Shown here: in pieces, positions 52,616 through 64,000 of the stretch | How the letters are laid out: every line of letters begins with the position of its first letter | Position numbering within the stretch: position 1 is the first letter of the stretch | DNA from: Phytoseiulus persimilis | Lineage: Eukaryota > Arthropoda > Arachnida > Mesostigmata > Phytoseiidae | Direction of reading: 5' to 3' | Length of the DNA: 64,000 nucleotides | Assembly (NCBI GenBank): GCA_037576195.1 | Contig: CM075103.1 | Span: 25,256,723 to 25,320,722, forward strand | Notes under the pieces: generated by a model | Seen by the model: the letters and a program-made list of their open reading frames with translations, nothing else | Databases searched by the model: none | What the model was told of the DNA's origin: nothing | Position numbers and translations under genes: made by a program

Positions 52616-53548
52616 GATGAGACAGGATTCAAAATGGCGGTTCGCCGACGATTCGGAGGGCGAGCAGACCGCAGAAGCGCGTGAATTTTCAATAATGAGG
52701 GTTCTGAGAACCTATCGCGCTGACTCATACACCGGAGCGCGGTCAAGTGCTCTTAACCCGAAGCTCAGTCATGGCAGAATCTCGCGGAGATCTCTGAATG
52801 AAATACTCTGGATAACAATACTCGGAAAAGCTGTCTGTGAATGGAATGAATGGTGGACTACGAATGGTAGATTGCAGAACAGCGCAGTCGCGCTAGGAGT
52901 AGAGCCCGGCTGTCCATACTAGACACTGCTGTGGCACGAGTGCAGGGGATTTTCAAATCGGCGATCGATTGACAGAACAGGTCATTGGTTCTCCGAAATT
53001 GAACAGCGGGATTGATAGATTCCGGCGGAGGGGCAAAACTTCGAGCACTGACCTGCGTGAGATCTGAGGACCCTAGTTTATCTGAAATATTCTTGGCTTG
53101 CAGAACCATATTCGTATGGTCTGTAGGCTTTGATCTCAGCGAAGCTTTCAAAGAGCTCATTGAGCCGAGGGGATCGCATTACATGAGATACCCCATCCCG
53201 GGTCCCGCTAACCCAGCGGAGGATCGCCATTCTGAATCCGGTCTCATCGCCGTGCACATTTCGCGACGCCAGTTTGCTGGGTCATGGTTGTGTCGCCTAT
53301 GCATGAGATATTGGTGCACCGGGCAATTTGAAAGTGGCTTTCATTGTGGCGGAAGGCAAAGTAGCACCGCTAAAGGGGGAATGAGAGAGATCCACGAGAA
53401 TCGCGAAGCAAATAGGTGAACGATCCTTTGGTGTCGGTGAATTTTTTGTGCGACAATGCGTGTGTTCTAGCGTGGATCAGGGATCGACCCGAGCGGTGAA
53501 AAAGCTTCGTTGAGCATCGTATAAGGACAATCCAGAGCAGTTCGGAAG
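52616..53548. other. No recognised gene
   Basis: May include decayed BEL/Pao sequence at its left end. A 135-codon frame at 53012-53419 has no known motif. It ends at the sharp border of segmental-duplication copy B. Confidence 0.35.
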
Positions 53549-55366
53549 CACTCGAACGCTTACTCTTTGTCACCTCACCGGTCGATTCGAATAGAAGTTC
53601 CTATCACCTGGCAACCTTCGAACGCTTTCATCCAGGAAGCGCTTGAGTGTCATTTTTAAAGGTCAGCGGAACTTCTCGTTGGTTGCACACTGCGACGTAG
53701 GACTTCTTCAACTCGTCAAACTCGTCACTTAAGGATTTGAATGTTGACAACGAGCGTTAAACTTCCACTGATGTGATGGGGAGTATTCAATCCGCACGGA
53801 AAGCTTGATTTGCCCTCATTTATTCGTTGCATGCACACTGCAGGGACCGAGCTACCGGACGTAGCTGCTGATAGCCAGTGTTTTTCTCGAAGATTTTCAC
53901 AGTCTTTCGGCGGACTCTCGAAAACGTTGGGCTCCGATGTTGTTCATCGTCGTTACTCATTAGTCTTCGGTGATTGTCACAGCTTCAGGGAGAGGCATGG
54001 CGCGAATTTCAAGTCCCGTGGTGAGCCCTGGTAGATGGGGGAATCCGAGGATAGTGAGTTTTCGCAACTTTACAACTGGTGGAAACTCAGGTTCGACCCC
54101 AGAACTATGATGTCGTTCCAGCGCCCGTCGCACGGTAGGTGACGCGTGTGTTCAAGAAATAGTTGTCCGACCGGAATGAAAGTTCAGGTCCAGAAGTGTC
54201 TAGCGAAGCTCACGCTGCATAGCCCGCATGTTCACGAGAAGGCAGCCCGCTCGAATTGAAAGCTTTGGTTTGAAGAGTAATGGCGGGTAGACGCAGCACC
54301 GCGTAGTGACTCGCAACCTAGCGAGGGCCGAGGATGAGCTGATTTCGGAGAACCTTGTCAAAAGGACTGAACTGAGAGTGCTGTTCATCGGGTGACTGCA
54401 CCAAGAACTCTCACAATACACCGAGCTCGAATACGTCACGTTGAATCCTAGATTTCTCTAAAAACCCTCGTCATATCCTGAAAGTGACGTCATGTACGAC
54501 CAGCGAACTTCCGTTCGCGAGCAGCATAGACTACGTCTGGTGGGACGTATGCTACGTCAAAAGACTGAAAAGACCACGAGGCATACCAACAATTACGCTC
54601 GCTCGAAACGACCGACGAACAAGGAGGCAACGATGGCGACGAGAGGCCACATCAGTCAACCAATGACTCCATGTTTCACTACCTGGTCTTAATCGAGTTT
54701 TCCTTCATCTTTCACTTCTCATCAGGTAACACGTAGCTCAGGTGAGAATCGTCGGAAATTGACGTAGCCCCGAGCCACTACGAGCTCCGACATCGTGAAA
54801 GATCCTCATCGTCAAACATACTCATGTTCGGAGGCTTCCATCCGATGCGCGGTTTTCCAGCGCTGACACGCTCCGACGCCACAAACATTTCTCCTTTTAA
54901 CCCAAGACTTTTTCACGCGAACCAAACGGATCTGCAGACTATATTACCTGCTAAATCTTTTCATTCAGTCTCCCTCTCGTCGCTCACTCCGGAGCAGCGT
55001 CACCATGAAGTGCGCTCGTGGCCACGCGCACTCTGTCGCAGGTGGTCACGCGCTCACTGAGCTGTCCAGTTATTGGTAGCACGGCCACGCCATGCGTGTC
55101 TCCGAATTCAGCGCGGTTTTCGGCAAGGTTTCGTGAAACTGCGTCAAACGGCACCGGTTGAACTCTTATAGGACAATGATTGGCTCCAACGGTTTCTTCC
55201 GGGAGTTTTTCGGCTACAGCTGTATGCATCCGGCGGCGTCCTCTGGAGAATCCTACGTCAGAGAATAACCGGCAAGCTCCAGAAAATCGTAAGCTTTCAA
55301 AAGGAAGTCCCATGCGGGGGATCGAGATGAATAGCGTACTCTGAGGTGTATTCCCCATTAGCGACT

Positions 55367-55632
55367 ATCCTGGCGACGCCAGTGCATGTCTCTGCATCCA
55401 TGCATGTGATCATAAACGGAGACAAGACGCCGCCCGTTTGCCTCGAATCGGATAATCCGAAACACATGATTCGAATGAAAAAACGATTCGAATCAAAAGA
55501 GGATTCGCTCTTAGGCTTAGATTCCGGGGGTTCAAGCGTTTGATCCGGAAAAATTATCCTCGAATTATTTCTGATTGGGATCAAAATAATCGAATCGTTT
55601 GACTTGGAGATGGGATGGTTCGGCTGAAAAAT
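55367..55632. other. Copy B-specific 265-bp block
   Basis: Absent at 11768 of copy A. It contains several GATTCGAATC-like palindromic words and ends in TGAAAAATTATCGAATCACG where collinearity resumes. Terminal repeats are unclear; a small insertion or a deletion in A are both possible. Confidence 0.5.
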
Positions 55633-55649
55633 TATCGAATCACGGGATC

Positions 55650-56654
55650 CGAATCTGCTCAACTCTGCCGTCCATCACGTTCATTTCCCAGGCAAATCCG
55701 CATAGTCTTCAAGCTAATGGACGGGAACAGTTCACGAACACGCTCATATGGTACTCCACAGAGTCGCGTTTCCATTCCGTTTCTGCACTCACAGAGGAAT
55801 TCGGCCAATGTGTCCGTGCGGACAAGACCTTGAGAGACCTAACCGCTAGCTGATTGTTCCGCGGGAACAGAGAGTTCGGCCAACTCAGCTACGGAGTTTT
55901 GACAAGTGTGCAAGTGATCTAGGGCTTCCACAGAGTATCTCCTGGAGGACCGCTGCCAAATCGGACGCGAGCAGGGAAGAACGGAAACATAACTGTTCGA
56001 AGAAGGATTCGCTTTGACTTACTAGGGTGGATCATTCAAACACTCCGCGGATTTCCGAAACCACTCGAGGAGATAACCACCCCAAACCTCTTGTCGAAGA
56101 TCTTCCGCCGAAGTGGGAACGTGCCACGTACTTTCGACGTCCGAGAACCCGTTCCTCCGACGATGTAGTCCCACAGGAAGTGTCGCCGGAAAGCATAGAT
56201 TTGCCACCTCCACGAGCTTTCTTCGGAACAGGTTGCCGGAGTTCCTATTCATAGGTGGGTCACGAAAGTTTTGAAAATGGCTGTCCCGCTTGAGCTCCGT
56301 GATGAGCCACAGATGGTTCCCGAATGGGGCTGAGGCAGGAATGTTCACACTTGCGGATCGGCAAAAACTAAGAAGAGAACGAATCATCGCGCAAAGCGTC
56401 CCACGTTTGTTGAGTGCCTGATGATGCGCGAGTTTTCGAATATCGTTGGATTTCGGGAGCGCGGGAGATGTCAGCTGGATGGATCACCTTGTAACACCTC
56501 GGAAATGAGAAGCTGTTCGCTGTCGCGACACGAGTGATTTCCGCCGAAGCTTGGATGACGTCCCAAGTGCGCAGCGACGTCCAAGGCCACTGAGCGGATC
56601 GGTCCGGCGCTTGCTCAAGCTTCCACCTCATAATTACCTGAGCTTTCACTTATG
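55650..56654. other. Duplicate sequence without recognised gene
   Basis: Collinear with 11.77-13.65 kb of copy A minus the palindromic MITE. The empty MITE site is at about 56166 (GACGATGTAGTCCC). Confidence 0.5.
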
Positions 56655-57150
56655 GTTGGCTTCATCCGGTCTTATGGTTAGTGGGGAAGCCGGTTCGAAA
56701 TGGTTTCTTCCGGTTTGTCTCCTGAGAAAAAAACATGGAAAAAACCAACAGGCCGTGGCTGGATCTCGCATGTTGCGTTCCCTTTCGAACGCTATTACTC
56801 GGCACCGTCCAGAGCTATTTGGCGAATCTTCCTTTGCCTGGAAGCAGGAAAGAGGACGCTCCTTATCCGATTTCGTTCCTTCAATCGAGCGTTTCTCGGA
56901 CGTGCTAGAAAAGGACGAATCTCCATCAATTCCCAAAACTCCCAACAAGATGAGTCCCGGCGAATCTTGGCACTATGAATAATTTTGGGGAGGAGAGGGA
57001 TATTTGGAGACAGACTCATTTGGAGACTCATCAGCGATCGAAGTGAAACCTGCAAACCTATTCCTATACCCGATCACCCATCTTTATTATAGTATTCAGT
57101 CTGACTGAAGTTCAGGACAGAACTCTTGGGGGAGGGGGGCTCAGGCTCTT
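56655..57150. other. Copy B-specific ~500-bp block
   Basis: Replaces about 60 bp of copy A (13655-13715). Open frames of 92-143 codons cross it without motifs. Not assigned to a transposon family. Confidence 0.45.
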
Positions 57151-57607
57151 TCCGAGATGCGCGCGTCTGATGTAGCACACGTTGCGCGAAGTTTCAGAAC
57201 ATTTTCGACGGTGACTGGGTTTCCAGCCCCGATTGCTGTGCCCTCCCCGTCTCTTGAGAAGATTCGTTCATTTGCCACTTTTGCACCGCTGTGTCCACTG
57301 TCGTGGACGATACATCCGCAACCATCAGCACATGTTCATGCTTCAGATCCCGGAGAATGAACTTCTCCCTGGGGAGCAGATTTCGAACCCGGGATGCAAT
57401 TCAATCCCGCATTGCTTTGTTTTGTTCTGCTACGAAGGCTCAACACTGCAATCGAGCGACCTACTGATGGGCGTCTCCCGGATTGTATAGGACGGCCGGC
57501 TTTTCCTCTGGGCTTTCTTCGGCAAATCTACAGGAAGAGCTTCCTCTGAAAATTTGGCTGACTCATGAATGGAACTCTTTCTGCGTGACGAAGTAGTGGT
57601 GCGGCAC

Positions 57608-57915
57608 CAGGGTTTGCAAAAGCGCGCATTTTCAGCACCGCAGTACGCGGTCTATGAATTCCGCGGGTAACCGCAATAGAAAACCCGCAAATGAAAACCG
57701 CGGGCCCAAGCCCGGTGGTCCCGAGTCCGCGGGCCTGCGGCCTCTGCTGCGGGCTAACTCGCGTCAGGAATCTTGACTGTCACCAATAGTTAGCGAAGTT
57801 TGATAGTAGTTAGCTGAATAGTTATAGCAAAGATAGTGAATCCGCGGCCCTGACGCAGCAGTTTCGGGCGCCCGCGGGCTTGCGATCCTCAAAATGCGGG
57901 CTTTTGCGAACCCCG
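57608..57915. mobile_element. hAT-type MITE, 308 bp, GC-rich
   Basis: Begins CAGGGTTTGCAAAAGCGCGC and ends with the complement (AAAATGCGGGCTTTTGCGAA then CCCCG). Flanked by the perfect 8-bp duplication TGCGGCAC (57600-57607 and 57916-57923). The interior has repeated CCGCGGG words. It lies within the copy B-specific block 57457-58005, so two successive events happened here. Confidence 0.85.
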
Positions 57916-58587
57916 TGCGGCACCTGAACTGAGATTCTAATCCTCTGTGAGGCCAGCTGACCCATTGTTGACCCACGCGGCACCTCGTCTTCTACCCTTG
58001 GGGCATTTGAATGTGCAATCTATGGTTGGGTTCCGCGTTGCAAGAGAAAAGTTCCAGCTATTTCCGATCAATCTGGACGCTGGAGAAGTCCCCCAAGCTG
58101 CGGGAAAATGACAGCGAGCGTCGCGACAGCACACAGGCCAATCACTCCTCACATACCTCACCGTACAGGAACTAATAGCCAGCTTGCTGTCTTTCCATGC
58201 TCCTGGATTCCAGCGCTACGGGGAGCTTCCCAGGAATTGGATGTTTTGGCGATGACTCACTTCAATCATGAGCTCTACCGAGTTGGCATGTGGTCATATT
58301 TCAACCTCAAGCCAATTCGTACAGCATATGTGCCATCCCACAGAGTTCCAGTGGTCTTGGAGACACCGTTATTTTCCGGACCAGTTCGCATCACGCAGCG
58401 CATTGGGAGCGTGAATTCTAAGTGAATGGAGATTGGAACAGTTCGCCAGCCGGTGCCCCCGAAAGGAAGGGAAAATACCATGAATGCCTGGAGATAGCTG
58501 TTCCAGCATTTTTGCGAACATTCCCGTTTTCCCTGGAACTGCAGTGCCTCCGCTTACGTGCCGTTCTGAGCATGATGGATCAGAGCC

Positions 58588-59190
58588 GGACAGCGCGCCG
58601 CTGCGCCGCCGCCGCCGCATTGTTTTCAGGGCGGCGCTTCAAGGATTCGAGCCCGAATCCCAGGGTTGCTAAGACAAATGACGACGCTCTCCCGCTTTTG
58701 ATTCCATCGATACTTCGACGAATGAACTCCGGCGTCGGGCACCAACTACAGAGATTCAGTTCTCAGTGACCGCTCAACGAATGTCGGCATATTAGACATT
58801 TCCATGAATTCGGAGTGTCAGGCTCTCAGCTGAAGGTTTGAACGATGTGTTCATGGAGACGGGGTCTTATGAGTGGTCCGCTCCGGCCAGAAGAATTCGA
58901 CGATATTCGCGTGATAGTCGAAAAATACTGGACGGGTTCAGAAACTAGTTTAGAACACCCGTCCCTGCGAGAAGGGTTTGTCACACACGGCCAAATGTAC
59001 ATGTTCGACGAAATGGTTGACAATCAATCGATTCACCAGTTTTGCAGGGACCGGATTTCTCGGCGCGTCATGGCGCGCCGCGACACTTCCGGTCCGCCAC
59101 TGTTCGCCGTGGCGAGCGTCGCCGCTATGGGTTTTCTAGTCCTTCGCCGCCGCCGCCGTCGGAAATACCCGCGGCGCACACCTCTGATCA
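58588..59190. mobile_element. Copy B-specific ~600-bp insertion with GCC-repeat ends
   Basis: Copy A has a single GATCAGA at about 14551; copy B has GATCAGA on both sides of this block, a 7-bp (possibly imperfect 8-bp) duplication. Both ends are dominated by CGCCGCCGCCGCC tracts in inverted-like arrangement. An internal plus-strand stretch (RPEEFDDIRVIVEKYWTG) is open but has no known motif. The duplication size suggests a hAT-like element; the ends are too degenerate for certainty. Confidence 0.55.
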
Positions 59191-59468
59191 GAACGAGACT
59201 GAATCAAATGCATATTGGAGAGCTTGGGATGTGCAGCGTGAATTCTGTAGTGAGGGTATCACACACCGACTCACGTGCGGGCCGTATCTCCACTGATTAG
59301 CGTGTCCAACAAAACTATCCGGGGAGAGATGCCAGAGATCGAGACCGAATACACATTTCCTTCACGGATATCAACGACGCGCTTTTTATTTCTGAGCATT
59401 CCATAGGGTAGTGGCCGAACCATGAGCATTGCATTGTCCGTTTTGACCCAGTCCTCCATTGCGGAAAT

Positions 59469-60172
59469 TCACGGGCTGCGAGTTCTCCAAGCCAATACTT
59501 TATTTTCCAACTGAGTCGAAGATTCCTCTTTCCCTTCGGAATGGCATCGTTCACTGAGAATCATGGAGATTAGCAGAAGAGTGGCGCACACGATATGTAC
59601 AATGTTGAAGTATATTATCGCTTCGTACGAGTAGTGATGGCGAAGGATCCCTGATACGAGAGGTCCGACCGCGGAACCGAATGCAGCGGAAGGGCAGTAA
59701 ATGGCTGAGAGCGCCGTGTGGAACGCCTTGTTTTCTCTCCCTCTCGAGAGATTTCGAACAACGAGGGATCCAACGAGGAACGGCAATCCACCTCCAAGTT
59801 TGTGCACGAAAGACATGATGAGTCAAAAACACCCCATCAATCGACCTTTTTTTTTGATCGACCTGTTTTCTCCTTGAACACATAGGCATTGACTAGTCTG
59901 CCGGTGAGAGGCGCCTCCAGAACAATCACAGCGTAGTACGCTCCCATTATGATGCCGTATTCAGTTGAGGTCAGGGACTTTACACTGAACGCGTAGATGT
60001 TGAAGAAGGAGTTCAGGTAAGAGTAGCCTATGCCTTGGAGCAGGAAGCCGATGCACATGGGCAGAAGAACTAGCGAGGCCCGTTTCCACGAAAGATGCTG
60101 CGGAGCGTCGGACTCGGCCTGTGTCGAAGTTTCGGTGATGGTCTTCATGGCTGGAGTTGCGACACCCAGCAA
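59469..60172 (-). pseudogene. SLC18B1-like MFS transporter, deletion pseudogene
   Basis: Paralogue of the gene at 14834-16207. The N-terminal 90-odd residues are intact (60172 to about 59880). A short T-rich insertion around 59845-59870 then replaces about 20 bases and ends the frame (KEKTGRSKKK). A second lesion removes about 670 bp (copy A 15116-15787), joining LVVR directly to the segment LSRGRENKAFH of the tenth helix region and deleting about seven transmembrane helices. The C-terminus is present to a stop at 59469 and the AATAAA downstream is kept. It cannot encode a working carrier. Confidence 0.88.
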
Positions 60173-60199
60173 ATTTTTGGAGAGGAGGGTGGCGGGTCA

Positions 60200-63008
60200 C
60201 ACAAAACTGAGCGAGAATAGAAACTCAGAGCGTGACGACTCGGTCGACGGAGAACTCTCTCCTGATCCTCAAATGAAGTCCAGATGTCGGCAACCGTCGC
60301 ACTTGCTTGTCGATGTTCGCCGCCCCTGCTGACCAACTGATGTTTCATTGTTTCGTTTAATTCGGCAATCCTTGAACTTTGTACCTTCAAAGCAGTTTCC
60401 CTTGGCCGCGTGCCGGGGAAGCGGACTCTGGACAGTTCTGGACTTTCAGTCAGACATGGATTCAGTTTTTCTTCTCCTTGACGGCCAGCCTCGCCGACTT
60501 TTGAACCCCCCAAGAACGTCCGCCAATCGGAGCATATTAGCGAGTCGCGCATGCTTATCCTTCTCTTCAATGTTGGCCCCCTCTGGTGCCTCAACCTTGA
60601 CTCAACGAACTTCCACCTGAACGCGGGAATTGAAGCCCAAGCGCGTCACGAAGTTTGAATCACATCCCAACCCCCATCTAAATGCCGTTCTGGGTCGATC
60701 TAATCGGCGCTGGATCCGTTCCGAGCCCGAGGTAAGCTATGTCCTGTTCCAATCAGTCGTGACCTCGAGCCTTGAAATTCTAGGAGCGATTCGGTAATAG
60801 TCGGTTCCTTACCTGCTCCCCGTTGACAGGATTCTGAAAAGCAGGTCCTGGAAGCATCCGAGAGAGATAAGAACTCTGGGAAAATTAAAGGTCTTCGAGC
60901 ACTCGCAGGGCGATGTCTTGACTTAACCCCAAGAATCTTCAATCGGTGTTCGAACGGGTTTTGATTCAGTTACAAGAACGTCGATGGAGCATAGCCCTCC
61001 ATCAAATCGGATCGCTGAACAGGGCCCTTTATCGATCTGAGCTGGACCATCAGCTCCAGGCGTAGTTTATCTCAGGATCGGAACGTTGAAATTGATTGCG
61101 GATCTGAGTATTCGGTCCTCAAAAATACTCGTGCGGTTTTGAGGGTATAATCAAGGGGAGAAAACTGCACGAACATCTTTGACGACCTGATATACAGATG
61201 GAACTAATCGCAGAGAGTGACGCGAAAATTCCGTAATTGGATTCCGTTGATTATGGAGCTTTCTTCAGTGACCCACACTTCGTTACGAGCACCACTCTGC
61301 ACTTCCCGTTATTCCGCCAGCGCCATCGGCTCAAGTTTGGCACCCGCGATTCTTGAAATTGGTTTCGGTGAAGAGAGTATTGGATTAAGGCAAGGAGCCC
61401 TGCCACCCGTCCACTTCTCCGCGACTCTCGACCGCTATGCATCAACCAAGAAAAGGCGAACGGCTTATGCGTCATTTGCGTCGTTTCAGCGACCATCGGG
61501 CGTCCTTAGCAACCGCTTCAAGACGGCCACTTTTTTGGCATGGTCCGCATAAAACTCGTTGCTAACTCGATAAATATTTTCTCTTCTTCGACCGTCTATT
61601 CTCCAGCCGGCCGCTCGTGGTACCCGTGGGACTCATTTTCTCATTCATACCGAAGAGGCCGCCGTATAGTTCATGTCGTGTCTCATACCCTCTCACAATC
61701 AGTCGATATTCTTTGAAGAGAGATTCTCATCCCGGAAATATTCATGCTGCCATGTTACTGCTCGCATGCATCAGATGGCGGATCAGCCCCCACAACTTAA
61801 CTGTATAATCAACCTCAAAATCTTGACAATCACGAAAACTACCGACGACCACGGACTGACCGTGCCTCGAACGGACCTCTCGTCGCACCTGACACGAGTT
61901 GCCAATCAAATTCCGAAGGCAGCACCTACAACATGAACAAACGCATTCGGGTCGGCGCCGGACCCTGGGGGTTAGTTCTAGGACGGGAGAGATGTTCCGA
62001 ATCCTCGGCGATTTTTAATCAATCTGGAGGAACCACAAAGAATCAGTAGTCGATGAGTCGAGCTCGAAAAGAGGACGGCGCTGCAGATACCGGCCGATCT
62101 CAAGGCCGACAATCGGTGACAACAACCTATTCATCCTGACTGCAACCATCGAGCTGTCGAGAAATGATAACGCTTAACTAGAAGAGGCATGCTGTAGGAG
62201 ATCCTTGCTGCATCGGATAGCACAATCCGAGAGTGAGGCGAGAGAACCGCTATGGGTAACAGGCGAATCCGGTATCGAGAGATAGCCCGCCTCCATGCCC
62301 TCACGAGACGGCATTGGCGATCACAGGAACCTGGGAGTACGAGGGGAAGAATTCGCCTCCGCCACGAGCAGAAGTACCATGAAGTTTCGCTCCCGCACGA
62401 AATGCCTCGACAACAAAGACCGCATCAGTAGAAAAGTCGGCAACAGCAGTCTGGAATAGGCCTTCACACCTCGCACGCCACATCCATGCGAGGGTTCAAT
62501 GGGGTCGAGTCCTTCAAAGCCCAATGGGTAGCAACTGCAGTCCTCGAGCTCACACTGAGCAATCAGCGAGAAGCTGAAGGCAGCGCTAAAGCAAGGTTAC
62601 TCGAAGAGCTGTCAGCCGTTGGGACCCTTCTGGAGCACTCTAAAACAACATTGCTGATCTTAGAACTCTCTAACAGCCCTGGAATATAACGGGACTCTGG
62701 TTGACCAGCCAGAGTATTCGTTCAGTCAATTTTGCGCGGGGCGAGCGAGTTAAGTATCTCTTGCGCACGGGAATCAACTGAACGCCGAGGAGGCTCGACA
62801 GACTTGTCGCTTCGACTTCCCTGAGCTTTTTCGGCTGCTTCTCTTCTGAGATATTGCTCGACACGCCTGTTCCTGACCGTCACAATCTCGCATGATCAGG
62901 AACCAATGTTCAGAACACGATAACGATTCGACGAAGTTTTATGCTGCTTTACTGTTCACGTGACGGGAATTCTCCTCCTGTTGAAACTTCCGGTGCGTGA
63001 GCTCCAGA
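60200..63008. other. Duplicate sequence without recognised gene
   Basis: Collinear with 16.2-20.3 kb of copy A without the Helitron. The secreted-protein gene's 3' flank is at the right end. Confidence 0.45.
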
Positions 63009-63332
63009 TTATGCCGAGACGGCATCATTCCCGGAACCGACACCGTTCTGAGAACCGACACCGTTCTGGGAACCGACACCGTTCCCGGCTCCGATACCGT
63101 TTCCGCCGTTCCCTCCGAACATCGCCCGCATTCTTTCTCTAAATCTCTGGATGAGGTCCTTGAGACTGCTCGAATCACCCCGCTGATTCCCTCCCTGATT
63201 TCCCTGCTGGTCGCCTCCTCCCATGGTTCCGTTCGTCGTCGAGCTGACTATCTCGGTGACCGAATCGTCTTGACCAGACACGGCTACGAACAGCAAGGAT
63301 GCCACGAGGGCAAAGATCAGGGGAGTCCTCAT
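63009..63332 (-). CDS. Small secreted protein, copy B (probably ancestral form)
   Basis: A 107-residue protein: signal peptide (MRTPLIFALVASLLFVAVSG), Ser/Thr/Gly-rich region with GGGDQQGNQGGNQRGD, amphipathic LIQRFRERMRAMFG, then a Gly/Asn-rich tail with GNGIGAGNGVGSQNGVGSQ repeats, ending NDAVSA. The tail is continuous in composition with the GGNQ part upstream, so this frame is probably the original. Compared with copy A, the signal peptide differs by two residues and the conserved basic segment by one (plus N/K before it). Small Gly/Asn-rich secreted proteins occur in arthropod salivary and cuticular secretions; function here is unknown. Confidence 0.55.
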   Translation of the reverse strand: MRTPLIFALVASLLFVAVSGQDDSVTEIVSSTTNGTMGGGDQQGNQGGNQRGDSSSLKDLIQRFRERMRAMFGGNGGNGIGAGNGVGSQNGVGSQNGVGSGNDAVSA

Positions 63333-63485
63333 GTTGCTGGGCACGATCAGATGTTCCGAACAGATGAGTCTCTCCAATTTTCGGAGCGGCTTTTGTACAA
63401 ATCGACAGCGACCGAACTGATTCCGAATCGACGCTCTCGAGAGTTGAAAGATCGGTCGATCGATCGCTAGATTGTGTACCGGCAC

Positions 63486-64000
63486 GTGGGTGATGCCGCT
63501 CGTTGTTCGCTGATTAGGAAGCGGCGGGATTCGAAAACTCAGCGCAGAGAAACATCAGCTGCAAATGTGATGTTTCTCTCACATCCCTCAATCATCGGCT
63601 CCCGATTGGTTTCGCGAGCGTTGTTTGCGGTCCCATCATCTGTCATACCACGAAGTTATACAATTCTTTCAGATTTCCGTATCGCCTCCAGTGACGTTAG
63701 GATTGGGAGCCGTTAGGGCGTCCGATCCCGCGTTGCCCCACTCGGGAGACGGCCGACAGAACGGACTCTGCCCACGCCCCTGCTCAAAACGGGCGGACAG
63801 TTTCAGAGTTGAAAACCCGCCCGGCCCAGGTCAGTCGATTGAATACTGCCCCTATGTGAGAAATTCTAGAGAACGATTGATTACTGTCTGAGCGAACGAC
63901 TGGAGGTCGTGAGGCTGACCCGGGAAGCGCTCCAGGAGGACAACACGAACAGATATCACCAACTCGACGTGCCAACATGTGTATGACATGACCAATTCGA
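63486..64000. other. Upstream flank of the secreted-protein gene, end of window
   Basis: Collinear with 21.27-21.70 and then 22.78-22.86 kb of copy A; holds the empty insertion site of the 1.07-kb element (GTGAGGCTG at about 63908-63918). No gene recognised. Confidence 0.5.

Larger units (their letters stand above)
53549..64000 (+). repeat. Segmental duplication, copy B (runs past the window end)
   Basis: Collinear, same orientation, with 9952-22860. Copy B lacks four insertions found in A (12306-13174, 18243-19461, the insert near 20310, 21705-22777). It has its own extra blocks at about 55367-55632, 56655-57150, 57457-58005, 58588-59190 and 62357-62480. The distance between copies is about 43.6 kb start to start. 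The transporter copy is broken here, while the secreted-protein copy appears to keep the ancestral repeat frame. Confidence 0.92.

Noticed and set aside
1..64000. CRISPR arrays, bacterial operons, phage genes
   Set aside because: No direct-repeat/spacer pattern, no clustered same-strand genes with ribosome-binding sites; the only tandem array is the minisatellite.

Overview
This window is eukaryotic, almost certainly arthropod. The support is a probable gustatory-receptor-like gene, a metazoan SLC18B1-like MFS transporter, TATA-box and AATAAA signals around intronless genes, one possible 69-bp intron, a TTAGG-type interstitial repeat, and transposon families typical of arthropods. Base composition close to 50% GC and very compact genes fit a mesostigmatan (phytoseiid-like) mite, but that assignment is inference. 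No bacterial features (operons, Shine-Dalgarno sites, CRISPR) are present.

Layout. 0.3-2 kb: relic of a GMC oxidoreductase on the minus strand. 3.2-5.5 kb: a Transib-like (RAG1-type) transposon with 0.8-kb inverted arms, RSS-like ends and a GC-rich 5-bp target duplication. 5.9-7.0 kb: a 359-aa membrane protein, probably a gustatory receptor. 7.2-8.3 kb: two small non-autonomous DNA transposons. 9.1-9.9 kb: a tentative spliced gene. 9.95-21.7 kb: copy A of a direct segmental duplication, with an intact SLC18B1-like transporter and a small secreted-protein gene. 21.7-22.8 kb: an insertion unique to copy A. 22.8-28.6 kb: no recognised gene. 28.7-38.3 kb: decayed APE-type LINEs and a Ty3/Gypsy integrase relic. 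38.3-41.0 kb: a reverse transcriptase with a YLDDG motif, broken only by two in-frame stops. 41.1-42.7 kb: a Tc1-type transposon. 43.0-44.15 kb: an apparently complete gene for a secreted basic protein. 45-52.6 kb: a nest of elements (Gypsy gag relic, Tc1 fragment carrying a solo LTR, ISL2EU/Harbinger transposase relic, a young LTR retrotransposon inside a LINE tail next to BEL/Pao sequence, a hAT-type MITE). 53.55 kb to the end: copy B of the segmental duplication, where the transporter is a deletion pseudogene.

The two duplication copies are about 96% identical in a 330-bp stretch compared by eye. This makes the window a natural before-and-after experiment: sites occupied in one copy and empty in the other confirm several insertions (a TA-flanked palindrome, a Helitron with an internal 45-bp minisatellite, a 308-bp hAT MITE, a 1.07-kb element). 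The same comparison shows one gene pair diverging by deletion (transporter) and another by a frameshift in a tandem repeat (secreted protein).

The most notable items are the Transib-like element; the LTR retrotransposon that keeps gag, protease and integrase, a canonical A AAA AAC frameshift site and nearly identical LTRs but has lost reverse transcriptase and RNase H; and the secreted-protein paralogues whose repeat is read in different frames.
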